Shown here: positions 44,478-53,402 of the stretch, in pieces
How positions within the stretch are numbered: position 1 is the first letter of the stretch
How the letters are laid out: each line of letters opens with the position of its first letter
Source: a virus
Virus record (IMG/VR): IMGVR_UViG_3300042400_000613
Coordinates: 22,018 to 86,017 of that record
Reading direction: 5' to 3' (one strand)
DNA: 64,000 nt
The notes under the pieces: model-generated
What the model was told of the DNA's origin: nothing
Databases searched by the model: none
What the model saw: the letters and a program-made list of their open reading frames with translations, nothing else
Translations under genes and position numbers: made by a program

Positions 44478-45384
44478 TGATATGAAAAAAACTTTAAAAG
44501 ATTTAGAGAACAGTCTTAAGAAAATAAAAATACACGAAAAGAATATAGGTAAGATTGTCAAGGATATTTCTAAATCGGAGAAGGCGTTTAAGAAATTAAA
44601 TTCAGTCAGTGATTTTAAAGCAGATAAAAAGTCTTATAAATATCCTATAGAAGTATTGAATTACAAAGAAGTTAAAGCCGGAGATGATAACATGTTTTTC
44701 GGAGGTAGCGATGACGATGAAAGAATTTCTTGGAAAAAGCAGAAAAAACTAGATAGCGATAAGTTTATGACGAAAAAAACTGAGCGGGAGTTTAGATTGC
44801 TTGCTTACATGAGCGGTGTTTCTCCGGATACAGATTTGTCAGATGTACAGAGAGTAGTTATAAAAAAGAAAAGTACAGGAGAGACTTATTTTTTATTTGA
44901 ATCAAAAAGATACCACATAGAAACAGAATACGATTTCAATACCAAAACACTTGTAAATAAATTTATAGGTACTATAAAAAATGAAGGAGAGGATGTATCC
45001 GGAGGGGGGTTAAATATATTAGCTAGGCAAATAGCTAATTTAAAAGCCTTTGGTAAAATAAAAAAGATAGAAGGAGAATTTCTTAGACGAGGAAATTCTA
45101 CAGGGTATTATGCTTATCTAAGATACGGATTTATCCCGGACAGAGTGGCTCAAAGCACTTATTCAGATTTAATAGACGAGTACAATAAATTACACCCTAC
45201 AGATAACGTCAAGAAAATAGAGGATTTCTTAAAGTCGGAAACCGGAAGAAATTTTTGGAAAGAGAAGGGCAATGATTGGGATGGTCATTTTGATTTGTCA
45301 GATAACTCTTATAGTATGAAAATACTAGAAGATTACGTTAAAAATAAGATTGACAAAGATTTGTTCAACTTAACATTTAAATAA
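44467..45384 (+). CDS. Unknown protein with N-terminal coiled coil
   Basis: The 305-residue protein opens with a Lys-rich helix (residues 1-45). A globular part includes 'GYYAYLRYGFIPDR' and 'GRNFWKEKGNDWDGHFDLSDNSYSMKIL'. The 'GYY.w.r.GF' wording occurs in some phage head-morphogenesis or polyvalent proteins, but I cannot name the fold. It lies between glycosyltransferases and a methyltransferase, so it could be an acceptor or accessory of the modification island. Confidence 0.5.
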   Translation: MASDDMKKTLKDLENSLKKIKIHEKNIGKIVKDISKSEKAFKKLNSVSDFKADKKSYKYPIEVLNYKEVKAGDDNMFFGGSDDDERISWKKQKKLDSDKFMTKKTEREFRLLAYMSGVSPDTDLSDVQRVVIKKKSTGETYFLFESKRYHIETEYDFNTKTLVNKFIGTIKNEGEDVSGGGLNILARQIANLKAFGKIKKIEGEFLRRGNSTGYYAYLRYGFIPDRVAQSTYSDLIDEYNKLHPTDNVKKIEDFLKSETGRNFWKEKGNDWDGHFDLSDNSYSMKILEDYVKNKIDKDLFNLTFK

Positions 45385-45386
45385 CC

Positions 45387-45641
45387 ATGGAAGAAAAATT
45401 ACAACTAGTACAAAGAACTTTAAGAGATCTTGTAAGGTTTAATACTGACAAAGAAGACTTGAATTTAAATGTAGCGTTTATACTAGCCTCAAATGATGAT
45501 GAATTAATAGACGAAATCAGAAAAATGTATTATCACAGAGATTTCAAATGGGTTAATGACATAGACAATCAAATAGCAGATATTCTATTTGATATATACG
45601 GTTTATTTTTTGACGAAACAACAGACGGCGAAAATATTTAA
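45387..45641 (+). CDS. Small acidic protein, unknown
   Basis: The 84-residue protein is acidic and helical ('QRTLRDLVRFNTDKEDLNLN', 'IADILFDIYGLFFDETTDG'). It starts 2 nt after the preceding gene and 12 nt precede the next, fitting a continuous operon. No recognised domain. Confidence 0.55.
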   Translation: MEEKLQLVQRTLRDLVRFNTDKEDLNLNVAFILASNDDELIDEIRKMYYHRDFKWVNDIDNQIADILFDIYGLFFDETTDGENI

Positions 45642-45653
45642 ATAGATTATATT

Positions 45654-46307
45654 ATGGGTTACATTTTACCGGCCTTTTATCAGGCAATCGCTCAAGAAAA
45701 ACTTAGGAGACCCTGCCCTAAAATATTTGTGGAGACAGGGACTTTCAAAGGAGGATCGGCTCTTACGGCACTTCGATACAACGGAAATTTAGATGACTTT
45801 GACAAATGGGTTACTGTAGAACTAGGCGACTCTATTTCCAAAATAGCATCTAACCGGTTCAAGAAAGTAGAAGAGAAAGGACAATTCTTCGACGCAATTT
45901 TAGCAGACGACACAGAGGATTCCGATTTCAACGATGTATGCTCCTATTTCTCGGAAAAACTATGGCTACATAAGAATGACAGCGTATCTTTCTTGCGTGA
46001 ATTCTTAAAGGACAGAGAAGAGCCTATGTGCTTTTGGCTAGACGCTCACGCAGGTGCCGAAAAATACGCTAGAGGAGAAGACGATGTTCCTCTCCTAAAA
46101 GAACTAGAGCTTATCTTTGAAACAGCCCAGGATAACGATTTGATTGCTATTGATGACGCTCATTTATTTGGGACTAATCAGGATGGAAAATGCGATTACA
46201 CAGGTATTACATTAGACACAATCAAAAATCTTTCAAATTCTTATGGATATTCTGTGTATGCTTCTAGTCCTTATAACATGGAAATGCTAATAATTTTTCA
46301 AGAATGA
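45654..46307 (+). CDS. SAM-dependent methyltransferase-like protein
   Basis: The 217-residue product has 'IFVETGTFKGGSALTALRY' (position of the glycine-rich SAM loop), 'MCFWLDAHAGAEKY' and 'NDLIAIDDAHLFG'. This resembles class I methyltransferases of the Methyltransf_24/glycan type that carry 'D.H' pairs. Lack of a clear GxGxG means cofactor use is inferred. In context it may methylate a sugar made or transferred by the island. Overlaps the next start by 4 nt. Confidence 0.65.
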   Translation: MGYILPAFYQAIAQEKLRRPCPKIFVETGTFKGGSALTALRYNGNLDDFDKWVTVELGDSISKIASNRFKKVEEKGQFFDAILADDTEDSDFNDVCSYFSEKLWLHKNDSVSFLREFLKDREEPMCFWLDAHAGAEKYARGEDDVPLLKELELIFETAQDNDLIAIDDAHLFGTNQDGKCDYTGITLDTIKNLSNSYGYSVYASSPYNMEMLIIFQE

Positions 46308-47233
46308 GAATTTTAATTATACATCAGCCGTATCCCATGGGTAATTATAAGTTATCGGAAGCATTGGGAAAAAAATTACATGAGAAAGGACATGAAGTTA
46401 TTTTATTGCATCAGTTGAACATGTCTCAAATTGATGCTAAAAATGCAGAAGAATATAAAAATAGCATTGATGAGATAGATCCTGATGTCATTTATTATGA
46501 GATGTTAGATGCAGCTACATTCGACATAATTAAAAATGTAAAATGTAGAAATAGAATATTATGTGCAACATCTAATGGCATTTTAGGATATGAAGGCATT
46601 GTAAAAGGATGGGGAGTTTATTACGATAAGATAATCACCAATTCTAAAAAAATGTATGATGATTTATTTACTAATGTTTGCGCAGAGCATTTTGAATATT
46701 ACTTCCTAGCTATTGATGATTCTGAATTAGTTTACAATCCTCAATATGATAAAAAGAGTGTATTTCTAGGAATGGGATTCAATAGGCTTACAGATGATTC
46801 ATACAAGTTAGAAAGGGATATATTTTTCTCGGAGCAAAATGATGTAATATCTATTTATGGTAATGGCTGGAATAATCATAAGAATTGGGTAGAAATGTTG
46901 CCGCCAAATAATATAGGGTCATTATATAAATCTGCAAAAAGTGCTGTTGCTATTATAGGTAAAGGCCAAAGAGAATTAGGCATGATAAATAATAGATATT
47001 CCGAAATCGCTTTCTCAAAATGTCCTATTATTACTTATCCTTATGATATTGAGTTTTTTGGAGCAGCTAGCTATATGAACTTTGCATCATCTCCTTCCGA
47101 GTATCATAAAGTTGCTTCTGATATATATAGAAATCCGGATAAATATCATTATAAGTGTAACCTTTTCCGAGATTTTATTGTTAAACAAGATAACATATTT
47201 TACGAAAAACTAACAAGATTATTTTATGTATAA
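46304..47233 (+). CDS. GT-B glycosyltransferase
   Basis: The 309-residue protein starts 'MRILIIHQPYPMGNYKLSEALGKKLHEKGHEVILLH', a GT-B N-terminal Rossmann fold, and ends with 'GMINNRYSEIAFSKCPIITYPYDIEFFG', which fits the donor-binding region of CgeB/GT1-like enzymes. It overlaps the next gene by 8 nt. Confidence 0.75.
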   Translation: MRILIIHQPYPMGNYKLSEALGKKLHEKGHEVILLHQLNMSQIDAKNAEEYKNSIDEIDPDVIYYEMLDAATFDIIKNVKCRNRILCATSNGILGYEGIVKGWGVYYDKIITNSKKMYDDLFTNVCAEHFEYYFLAIDDSELVYNPQYDKKSVFLGMGFNRLTDDSYKLERDIFFSEQNDVISIYGNGWNNHKNWVEMLPPNNIGSLYKSAKSAVAIIGKGQRELGMINNRYSEIAFSKCPIITYPYDIEFFGAASYMNFASSPSEYHKVASDIYRNPDKYHYKCNLFRDFIVKQDNIFYEKLTRLFYV

Positions 47234-47813
47234 CTACGAAGAAATCCTACAAGGAATACCGGACAAAAAAGAGAACAAGAACACGACTTCTCATAAATTT
47301 AAAAAAGATTTACTAGAGTTCTTCTCTGATAAGCCAATTAAAACTTGTTTAGAAATAGGTGCTAATTGGGGATATACAACTAGAGTATTATCCTATATTG
47401 CTGAAAAGGTTTATGCTATAGACCATTCTGATGATAATATCAAAAAAGTAATTGAAAATAATAGAGGTAGAAAAAATATATCATGTATAGTTGGAAATGC
47501 TTACTCTAACATGACCTACATGACTATAACCGATGAGATAGATTTATGTTTTATTGATTGCGTACATGATTATTCAAATGTAAAAGAAGATATAGAAAGA
47601 TGTCTTAGAATGAAAAGAGAAGACAAAGATTTATATATTGCATTTGATGATTACGGGCATCCTACTACAAAAGGAGTAAAGAGAGCAGTGGATGAAACGA
47701 TTGATTTTAAAAGAATGGAAATTGTTAAGCATATTGGACACGAAGCTGGATATAATGTTTTTAATAGTGTTATTTTAGTGGACAGCGAGGGAGTAATTTG
47801 TAAAGTTCTATAA
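47226..47813 (+). CDS. Class I SAM methyltransferase
   Basis: The 195-residue protein has motif I 'TCLEIGANWGYTTRVLS', an acidic residue after strand 2 ('VYAIDHSDDNI') and 'IDLCFIDCVHDYSNVKEDIERCL', the Methyltransf_24 pattern. It is a better methyltransferase match than the gene at 45654. Modification of a glycan hydroxyl is likely from context but not shown. Confidence 0.82.
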   Translation: MYNYEEILQGIPDKKENKNTTSHKFKKDLLEFFSDKPIKTCLEIGANWGYTTRVLSYIAEKVYAIDHSDDNIKKVIENNRGRKNISCIVGNAYSNMTYMTITDEIDLCFIDCVHDYSNVKEDIERCLRMKREDKDLYIAFDDYGHPTTKGVKRAVDETIDFKRMEIVKHIGHEAGYNVFNSVILVDSEGVICKVL

Positions 47814-47816
47814 TAT

Positions 47817-48815
47817 ATGAAAATAGCTATAATATCGGAAATTGGTAACTTCAGTAAGTATCCTAGAGATTTCCAAAACGCTAGAACTGATGTTGCCTGG
47901 TCCATTGCTTTAGATGCATTGAATGTGCCATCTAGCACTAAACTAATAAAGGAGTATATTGGGAATACCTCATCCTTTAAGAAGTTAGATTTAGCTATTA
48001 TTATTCCAGGTAAGAAAAATCCATTTCTAGACATTGAATTCATTAAAGAACATTTTGCCAAGAAAGTCTGTATGATGCAGGAAGGACCTAATTGGTATTG
48101 GCAGGATTATGATGCTGAACTTCAAATTGATTTTTACAACGCTCTTAGAACCTGTGATTTTCTTCTTTGTCATAATTCATCTGATTACAAGTATTACAAT
48201 GGGATTACTAATTTAGAATGTTTAGTTATGCCATCTTTGATGATTGAAGATACAGTAAATCATGTGACATCTAAAAAATATGAAGCAGAGGGAATTGTAA
48301 CAGGAGGTAATTTTTGTTCTTGGTATGGCGGAATGGATTCTTTTCTAACAGCACTAAGCGGTAGGAAATCTTTTTCTAAAAGCGAATCTCAAATTCCTAT
48401 ATTTGTTCCTTCTATGGGCAGGAAAATAGATAATGAGGATTTAATTCCAGATATAAATCATTTACCATATATGACTTGGTCTTCTTTTATTGAAACACTA
48501 GGAGATAAGGCTAAGATTGGCATTCACTTGATGAGAACTCATGCTGCCGGAACATTTGCGTTGAATTGCTCATATCTAGGCATTCCCTGTATTGGATATC
48601 GAGGCCTAGATACTCAGGAATACCTTCACCCATATACTACCGTAGAACTAGGAGATGTTAAGGCGGCCGGGGATATGGTTAGAAAATTATCAGACCCTAC
48701 ATTCTATAACACATGCTCGGAGGAAACTTTATTCTTATATAAGGAAAATTACCACGAAGATGTATTTAAAAAACGTTTTATAAACAAACTTAATAATCTA
48801 GTAAATGAAAATTAG
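47817..48815 (+). CDS. GT-B glycosyltransferase candidate
   Basis: The 332-residue protein begins 'MKIAIISEIGNFSKYPRDF', and its C-terminal part 'IGIHLMRTHAAGTFALNCSYLGIPCIGYRGLDTQEYLHPYTTVE' matches a GT-B donor domain with the acceptor Glu replaced by Ala/Gly positions. It overlaps the next gene by 11 nt. The glycosyltransferase call rests on fold pattern and neighbours. Confidence 0.68.
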   Translation: MKIAIISEIGNFSKYPRDFQNARTDVAWSIALDALNVPSSTKLIKEYIGNTSSFKKLDLAIIIPGKKNPFLDIEFIKEHFAKKVCMMQEGPNWYWQDYDAELQIDFYNALRTCDFLLCHNSSDYKYYNGITNLECLVMPSLMIEDTVNHVTSKKYEAEGIVTGGNFCSWYGGMDSFLTALSGRKSFSKSESQIPIFVPSMGRKIDNEDLIPDINHLPYMTWSSFIETLGDKAKIGIHLMRTHAAGTFALNCSYLGIPCIGYRGLDTQEYLHPYTTVELGDVKAAGDMVRKLSDPTFYNTCSEETLFLYKENYHEDVFKKRFINKLNNLVNEN

Positions 48816-50166
48816 TTTTATTGTTCCCGGAAGAAATAACTTAAAGTATTTCAAATGGTCGTATGATTCCATTATGAAAAATAAAGGAAATCATGAAGTG
48901 GAAATCTGCTTTGCTGACGACGCCTCCACTGATGGTACATGGGAGTGGGTTTACAGCGAATCTCTAGTAAATCCAATGTTAAAAGTTATGCGGAATGAAG
49001 GAGATACAAGATTAGGTCACACTATATTATACGATGCTTTAATTAGAAGATCCTTACATGATATATGCATTATATGGCATTGCGACATGTATTTAGCTCC
49101 GGGAGCATTGGACGCTATTGAGAAAAACATGGTAGATAAGAAAACTGTTGTCTCACTTACTAGAGTAGAACCTCCATTACATCCTCCGGGACATGAGAAG
49201 ATAACGTCTGATTTAGGTACCGAGCCTGAAACATTCAAGGAGGATTTGTTTCTAAAATTAGCCGAAAGTTATGTAAAAAAGAAGAAATCAATAACTAACG
49301 GTGTCTTTGCTCCATGGGCTTTTTATAAAGAAGAATTTTTAAGCATTGGTGGACATGATTCTCTATTCTATGTTCAATCAAAAGAAGATTCTGACATTTG
49401 GAATAGATTAATGTTAAATGGCGCAACATTTGTACAAACATGGGAAGGATTTGTTTATCACATGACATGCAGAGGTTCAAGATTTAATCCAACTATCACA
49501 CAAGTTGGTAAAAATTCGGATGAATGGGAGAAGCAGAACATCATATCTACAAGAAATTTTATAAGGAAATGGGGAGGAATGCCACTTCAAAATGAATATC
49601 ATGCAATATCTCCTAATAAAAAATATAATATTGGAATCATTGTCGACATGTCTTCTGAAACAAATCAACCAACCGATGAAGAGTTTATAGATTTTATTGG
49701 ATTCTTAGAAATTTTTTCCGATTCTTTGCATATTGTAGGAGATAAAAAATACAGAGACTTAATTAAGTTTTATATAGATAAAGAACAGGCAAATACTTTA
49801 TATTACTTAGCTGATAGACTTTGGGGGTACAACTATAAATATACTCCTGTAAATCAAATAGTGTTAGATAATAGTATAGTTATTAGTATGGAATGGGATA
49901 AGATTAAAGTTAATGAGGTATTTGAGTTCCTACAAAAATTCCCATTTATTATTGCTAATTATGCCCCTGGAATGTATGGAAGCGATATTGGCACCATACA
50001 TATTAAAGATGACAAATCTATTTCAAAAACTTATGAGAAGGATTTAATAAAACTAGACAATCTCTACCAATTAAGAGAGTATAAAGAAATCTATCCGGAA
50101 TATTTTGATAGATATAGACCTGTTTTAGACTTTTTAGAAATGGAAAAACTAAATAATAACTTATAA
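48805..50166 (+). CDS. GT2 glycosyltransferase with C-terminal extension
   Basis: The 453-residue protein has a standard GT2 start 'KISFIVPGRNNLKYFKWSYDSIM', 'ICFADDASTDGTWEWV' and 'IIWHCDMYLAPGALDAIE' (DxD position). The first 260 residues form the catalytic domain. Residues 270-453 are an extra domain of unknown type with 'KYNIGIIVDMSSETNQP'. It is the last gene of the glycosylation island. Confidence 0.85.
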   Translation: MKISFIVPGRNNLKYFKWSYDSIMKNKGNHEVEICFADDASTDGTWEWVYSESLVNPMLKVMRNEGDTRLGHTILYDALIRRSLHDICIIWHCDMYLAPGALDAIEKNMVDKKTVVSLTRVEPPLHPPGHEKITSDLGTEPETFKEDLFLKLAESYVKKKKSITNGVFAPWAFYKEEFLSIGGHDSLFYVQSKEDSDIWNRLMLNGATFVQTWEGFVYHMTCRGSRFNPTITQVGKNSDEWEKQNIISTRNFIRKWGGMPLQNEYHAISPNKKYNIGIIVDMSSETNQPTDEEFIDFIGFLEIFSDSLHIVGDKKYRDLIKFYIDKEQANTLYYLADRLWGYNYKYTPVNQIVLDNSIVISMEWDKIKVNEVFEFLQKFPFIIANYAPGMYGSDIGTIHIKDDKSISKTYEKDLIKLDNLYQLREYKEIYPEYFDRYRPVLDFLEMEKLNNNL

Positions 50167-50180
50167 AACAAAAACGTATT

Positions 50181-50690
50181 ATGGACGATCAAAAAAAAGT
50201 ACCTAAAAAATATCTTAAAGGGTTAAAAGATAAGGGAAAAATGGGATCCAAAGAAGCAATGAAAAGGGAAATAGAAAAATTTTCAGGGAAGGATAAGTAC
50301 AAGCAGGATTGGGACGCAGATTATACAGACAAGGGGGAGAGGATAAAAACAAAACAAGGAGCAGCTACTAGTGCGTTCAAAAAAAGATTCGGAGAAATCG
50401 TTCAACAAAAGGTAATAGAGTACATGGACGCTATTTCTTTAGATGAAGATGCTTCGGAAGAAGGACTAGAAAATAAAGCAGAGAAATCTGAAATACCTCT
50501 AGGAATTTTACGTCAAGTTTACAATAAAGGAAAAGCTGCCTGGAATACCGGACATAGACCTGGTGTATCTCAAGATCAATGGGCGATGGGTAGAGTGAAT
50601 AGCTTTATTACCGGTGTAGGTGGTTCTAGAGATGCTGATAGCAAGTTATGGAAGCAGGCTCAAGCAGCTAAGAAGAAAAAAAAGAAGTAA
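50181..50690 (+). CDS. DUF5824-like phage protein
   Basis: The 169-residue protein contains 'AEKSEIPLGILRQVYNKGKAAWNTGHRPGVSQDQWAMGRVNSFITGVGG', a domain I recall from many large phages (DUF5824). Its function is unknown, but it is often found near virion structural genes. The N-terminus is Lys/Gly rich and the C-terminus is a poly-Lys tail. It starts 14 nt after the last glycosyltransferase. Confidence 0.75.
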   Translation: MDDQKKVPKKYLKGLKDKGKMGSKEAMKREIEKFSGKDKYKQDWDADYTDKGERIKTKQGAATSAFKKRFGEIVQQKVIEYMDAISLDEDASEEGLENKAEKSEIPLGILRQVYNKGKAAWNTGHRPGVSQDQWAMGRVNSFITGVGGSRDADSKLWKQAQAAKKKKKK

Positions 50691-50725
50691 TGTGTCATAT
50701 TTATAATTTATACTTGTTTTATAAC

Positions 50726-50732
50726 TATTTAT
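50726..50732 (+). promoter_or_regulatory. Candidate late-type promoter element TATTTAT
   Basis: CTATTTATATAAAA lies 19 nt before the ATG at 50745 in a 54-nt gap, matching the sites at 2470 and 5469. Confidence 0.4.
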
Positions 50733-50744
50733 ATAAAAAAGAAT

Positions 50745-51446
50745 ATGCTATATTTTGACAAAGAATATCTATCTCAATATTTGGACACAGGATTGTCATT
50801 AAAGGTTTTTGTTGACGGCAATATGCTATCTGTACCTTCAAAAAATGATTTGGGTAAAAATAAAGGGACCGGCTATCAGGCTTCTGGTAAGTCGGCTCCT
50901 TTTGATTATAAGGCTGTAACAAAAGTAAAAATAGGATCTAATACCTATACCTTAGACATGTTAAATAAATCTGACGCAGCGATACCTGACATTGGAAGTG
51001 TTGAAGGCGGAGACGAAGAGGAGGTTAACAACGAATCAGTGGTTTATCTCAAAGAGCAGATATATAAATTACTTGAAGGTAAGTACAGCCATATAAATTT
51101 CACCCCTCCGGATAGTGTAGCAAAAGCTGCAGAAAGAGGATTGGAGATGAGAAAAAAGTCAGGGGGTAAAGGAGGCCTAAATGCAAAGCAAGCTAAACAA
51201 GCGGGCGTAGGTTCCGGAGTTCAGAGAGCATCTAACTTAAAAAATAAGAGCAAGATGAGTCCTGAAACAGTTAAAAGAATGAGAAATTTTTTCAGTAGAC
51301 ATAACAAAAATTTAAAAGTGGATGCAGGTAAATCCCCTAGTCAAGATAGAGGTTATATCGCAGGGTTACTTTGGGGTGGATCCCCAGGAAGGTCGTGGGC
51401 TAATAAAATAATAAGACAAATGGACGCCGCAGACAAAAAAAAGTAA
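50745..51446 (+). CDS. Phage protein with conserved C-terminal 'GSGVQRA...GRSWANKI' domain
   Basis: The 233-residue protein has a variable N-terminal half. The conserved C-terminal half reads 'DSVAKAAERGLEMRKK', 'GVGSGVQRASNLKNKSKMSPETVKRM', 'FFSRHNKN' and 'GYIAGLLWGGSPGRSWANKI'. This module is widespread in phage head or capsid-associated proteins, with no defined activity that I know. It probably heads the transcript that includes the genes to 55128. Confidence 0.7.
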   Translation: MLYFDKEYLSQYLDTGLSLKVFVDGNMLSVPSKNDLGKNKGTGYQASGKSAPFDYKAVTKVKIGSNTYTLDMLNKSDAAIPDIGSVEGGDEEEVNNESVVYLKEQIYKLLEGKYSHINFTPPDSVAKAAERGLEMRKKSGGKGGLNAKQAKQAGVGSGVQRASNLKNKSKMSPETVKRMRNFFSRHNKNLKVDAGKSPSQDRGYIAGLLWGGSPGRSWANKIIRQMDAADKKK

Positions 51447-51449
51447 GCA

Positions 51450-52064
51450 ATGAAATTACCGGAAATAACTAATTTATTCTATGGAATAACGGCTATACTT
51501 AGTGCGCTAGGCGTTAGGCATATTTTTTCTTATTGGATAAACAAAAATAAGCAAAAATCCGTAGACTATAATACTTTATTAGGAAGACAGGATAAAATAA
51601 TAGAAGATTTAGAGGAAAAACTACATGAATTAGAATCTAAATCTAGTACATCTTCCGAGGATAACTTAAAACTAAAGCAAGAAATATTTGTTCTAAAAAA
51701 TGGAATATCTTTGTTGGAAAGTTCAGCACTAGATTTACCTTTACCTATGTGGCTAAAAAGTTCAGAAGGTAAATTATTAGCAACAAATACAGCTTACGTG
51801 GAAACTTTTGTTAAAAATTGTACTGAATCCGTGTCGAATCATCTAGGTCAAACAGATAAATGTATCTTAGGCCAAGAAGCTCACGACACCATATCTATGA
51901 AAGAAAAAGAAATATTGGCTAATGGATCTGTTATAATATATAAAGAATCGGTAAAACTTGCAGGTATTATCACAGACTTCATCTTTATTTTATTCCCAAG
52001 AAAGCTAGGTAAAGTTACTCTAGGAATAACCGGCATAGCAATTAACGAATCATCAATAAAATAA
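51450..52064 (+). CDS. Membrane-anchored coiled-coil protein with PAS-like domain
   Basis: The 204-residue protein starts with a hydrophobic segment (residues about 8-30, 'LFYGITAILSALGVRHIFSYWI'). A coiled coil follows (about 45-85). A domain whose start 'LDLPLPMWLKSSEGKLLATNTAYVETFV' is typical of PAS sensors comes next, and 'GIITDFIFILFPRKLGKVTLGITGIA' closes it. No kinase or output domain follows. A signal-sensing or protein-interaction role at the membrane is possible. A spanin-like function is less likely because the PAS-like part is not a simple linker. Confidence 0.6.
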   Translation: MKLPEITNLFYGITAILSALGVRHIFSYWINKNKQKSVDYNTLLGRQDKIIEDLEEKLHELESKSSTSSEDNLKLKQEIFVLKNGISLLESSALDLPLPMWLKSSEGKLLATNTAYVETFVKNCTESVSNHLGQTDKCILGQEAHDTISMKEKEILANGSVIIYKESVKLAGIITDFIFILFPRKLGKVTLGITGIAINESSIK

Positions 52065-52065
52065 G

Positions 52066-52803
52066 ATGGCTGACGTAGATTTAAAACAACAGGATAAGGA
52101 TATAAAAACATTGTCTTCTGCCGAACTAGATCAGAAAGTTGCAAAGCAGGGCATGAAGTTTGAGTTTGCTGATTCAAAAAGAGCTGCAAAATCAATTCTA
52201 ACACTAAAAAGATCGGACTTACCTAGAGGATATAAATCTAAGGTAGCTCAAGGTATCCTAAACCGTATAGATAGTGCATTAAGTAGAACCAAAGACAAGA
52301 TAAAGGTGTTTAACATTAAAAAAGCAAGAGCTCTTTGGGAGAAATTTTTTGATGCTTTTGCCGAAGAAAATCCAGAAGATGCAAAAAAAGCCGCACCAGA
52401 GGAAGAGGATAAGACTAAAGTAAAAGATTTAGGCGCCCAGGGAGCGGATACGACTTTAGAAGAGAGTGGATATCAGATTGTAAGAAATGATGCAGGAGAT
52501 AGTGGAGTTATTGTTAGGCTGTTAAAGGACAATGAATTTTCTATCGGATATTTTAAGGAGGACCCATCAGAACTAGTTGCAGCAAAATTAAAAATAAACG
52601 GAAGAGAGTTGAAGAACCAAGTAATGACTCTCCATATAAGCGAATTTATTGAGGAAGAGGTGGAACCTGTAGAAGAGCCTACGACAAAGCAAGCAGACAG
52701 GAATCCGAACAAAACTCAAGAAAAGCCTAAACAAAAAGAACAGCCTAAAGAAAAACCGAAAAGTGCACCCGCTAAACCAGATAAAGATGGCCAAGATAAG
52801 TGA
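52066..52803 (+). CDS. Unknown protein with Lys/Pro-rich tail
   Basis: The 245-residue protein has a helical N-terminal half, an acidic linker and a beta-rich segment ('YQIVRNDAGDSGVIVRLL'). Its tail of about 45 residues is rich in Lys, Pro and Glu and probably disordered. Starts 1 nt after the PAS-like gene; its 3' end overlaps the next small gene. No known domain. Confidence 0.55.
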   Translation: MADVDLKQQDKDIKTLSSAELDQKVAKQGMKFEFADSKRAAKSILTLKRSDLPRGYKSKVAQGILNRIDSALSRTKDKIKVFNIKKARALWEKFFDAFAEENPEDAKKAAPEEEDKTKVKDLGAQGADTTLEESGYQIVRNDAGDSGVIVRLLKDNEFSIGYFKEDPSELVAAKLKINGRELKNQVMTLHISEFIEEEVEPVEEPTTKQADRNPNKTQEKPKQKEQPKEKPKSAPAKPDKDGQDK

Positions 52804-52996
52804 TTATGAAGAAGCAGCGATAGATTTAGTCTTTGACATAACATCTAAAAATAATTTCACTAATTGGTCAGATAAAGTGTCTAAACATGAAAAAATAGAC
52901 ATATCAGAGAAGATGCTAAAGTATTATGAAAAGAAAGATGATTTTGCTAAATGTATTATAATTAAGAACGCTTTAAAACAAATTAAACATGTTTAG
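52787..52996 (+). CDS. Small helical protein, unknown
   Basis: The 69-residue frame starts 'MAKISDYEEAAIDLVFDI' at 52787, overlapping the upstream gene by 17 nt. The in-frame ATG at 52763 would add 8 residues but overlaps more. The product is charged and helical. It overlaps the next gene by 8 nt, so it belongs to the same operon. Confidence 0.55.
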   Translation: MAKISDYEEAAIDLVFDITSKNNFTNWSDKVSKHEKIDISEKMLKYYEKKDDFAKCIIIKNALKQIKHV

Positions 52997-53402
52997 ATTA
53001 AAATGGATTCCATTATTGGATAAAGTTTACATGTATTTGATAGATCCTCATACAGGCTATCCATTGTCTGTAAAAGAGTACCTACATTTTGAAGATGCAA
53101 TAAATGATTTATCAAATACTTTATCTAACATTGTTCTTCCTGAAAATTGGATTAGCAAAGATGGTAAGCATGAATATAAAATTGTAGTTCATGATAATGG
53201 ATCAAGCATTAAGGATTACATAGAAGTATTTTATAATTTCTTAGGCATTCCTATATCATCGGCAGAACAATTAGCTATCATCCTTAAAAATAATAAAAAA
53301 GTAGATTTCAAAAAAGTACAAGATTCCGAATTAATAAATGAATACTGCGAAGATTTAATAGCAGATAACATGAATTTTGAAGTACATATAACAAATATAT
53401 AA
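52989..53402 (+). CDS. Unknown protein
   Basis: The 137-residue product has alternating hydrophobic strands near the start ('FRLKWIPLLDKVYMYLIDPHTG') and a helical C-terminus. No cysteine cluster, membrane segment or known motif. It shares one base with the downstream HNH gene (ATG overlapping TAATG). Confidence 0.5.
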   Translation: MFRLKWIPLLDKVYMYLIDPHTGYPLSVKEYLHFEDAINDLSNTLSNIVLPENWISKDGKHEYKIVVHDNGSSIKDYIEVFYNFLGIPISSAEQLAIILKNNKKVDFKKVQDSELINEYCEDLIADNMNFEVHITNI

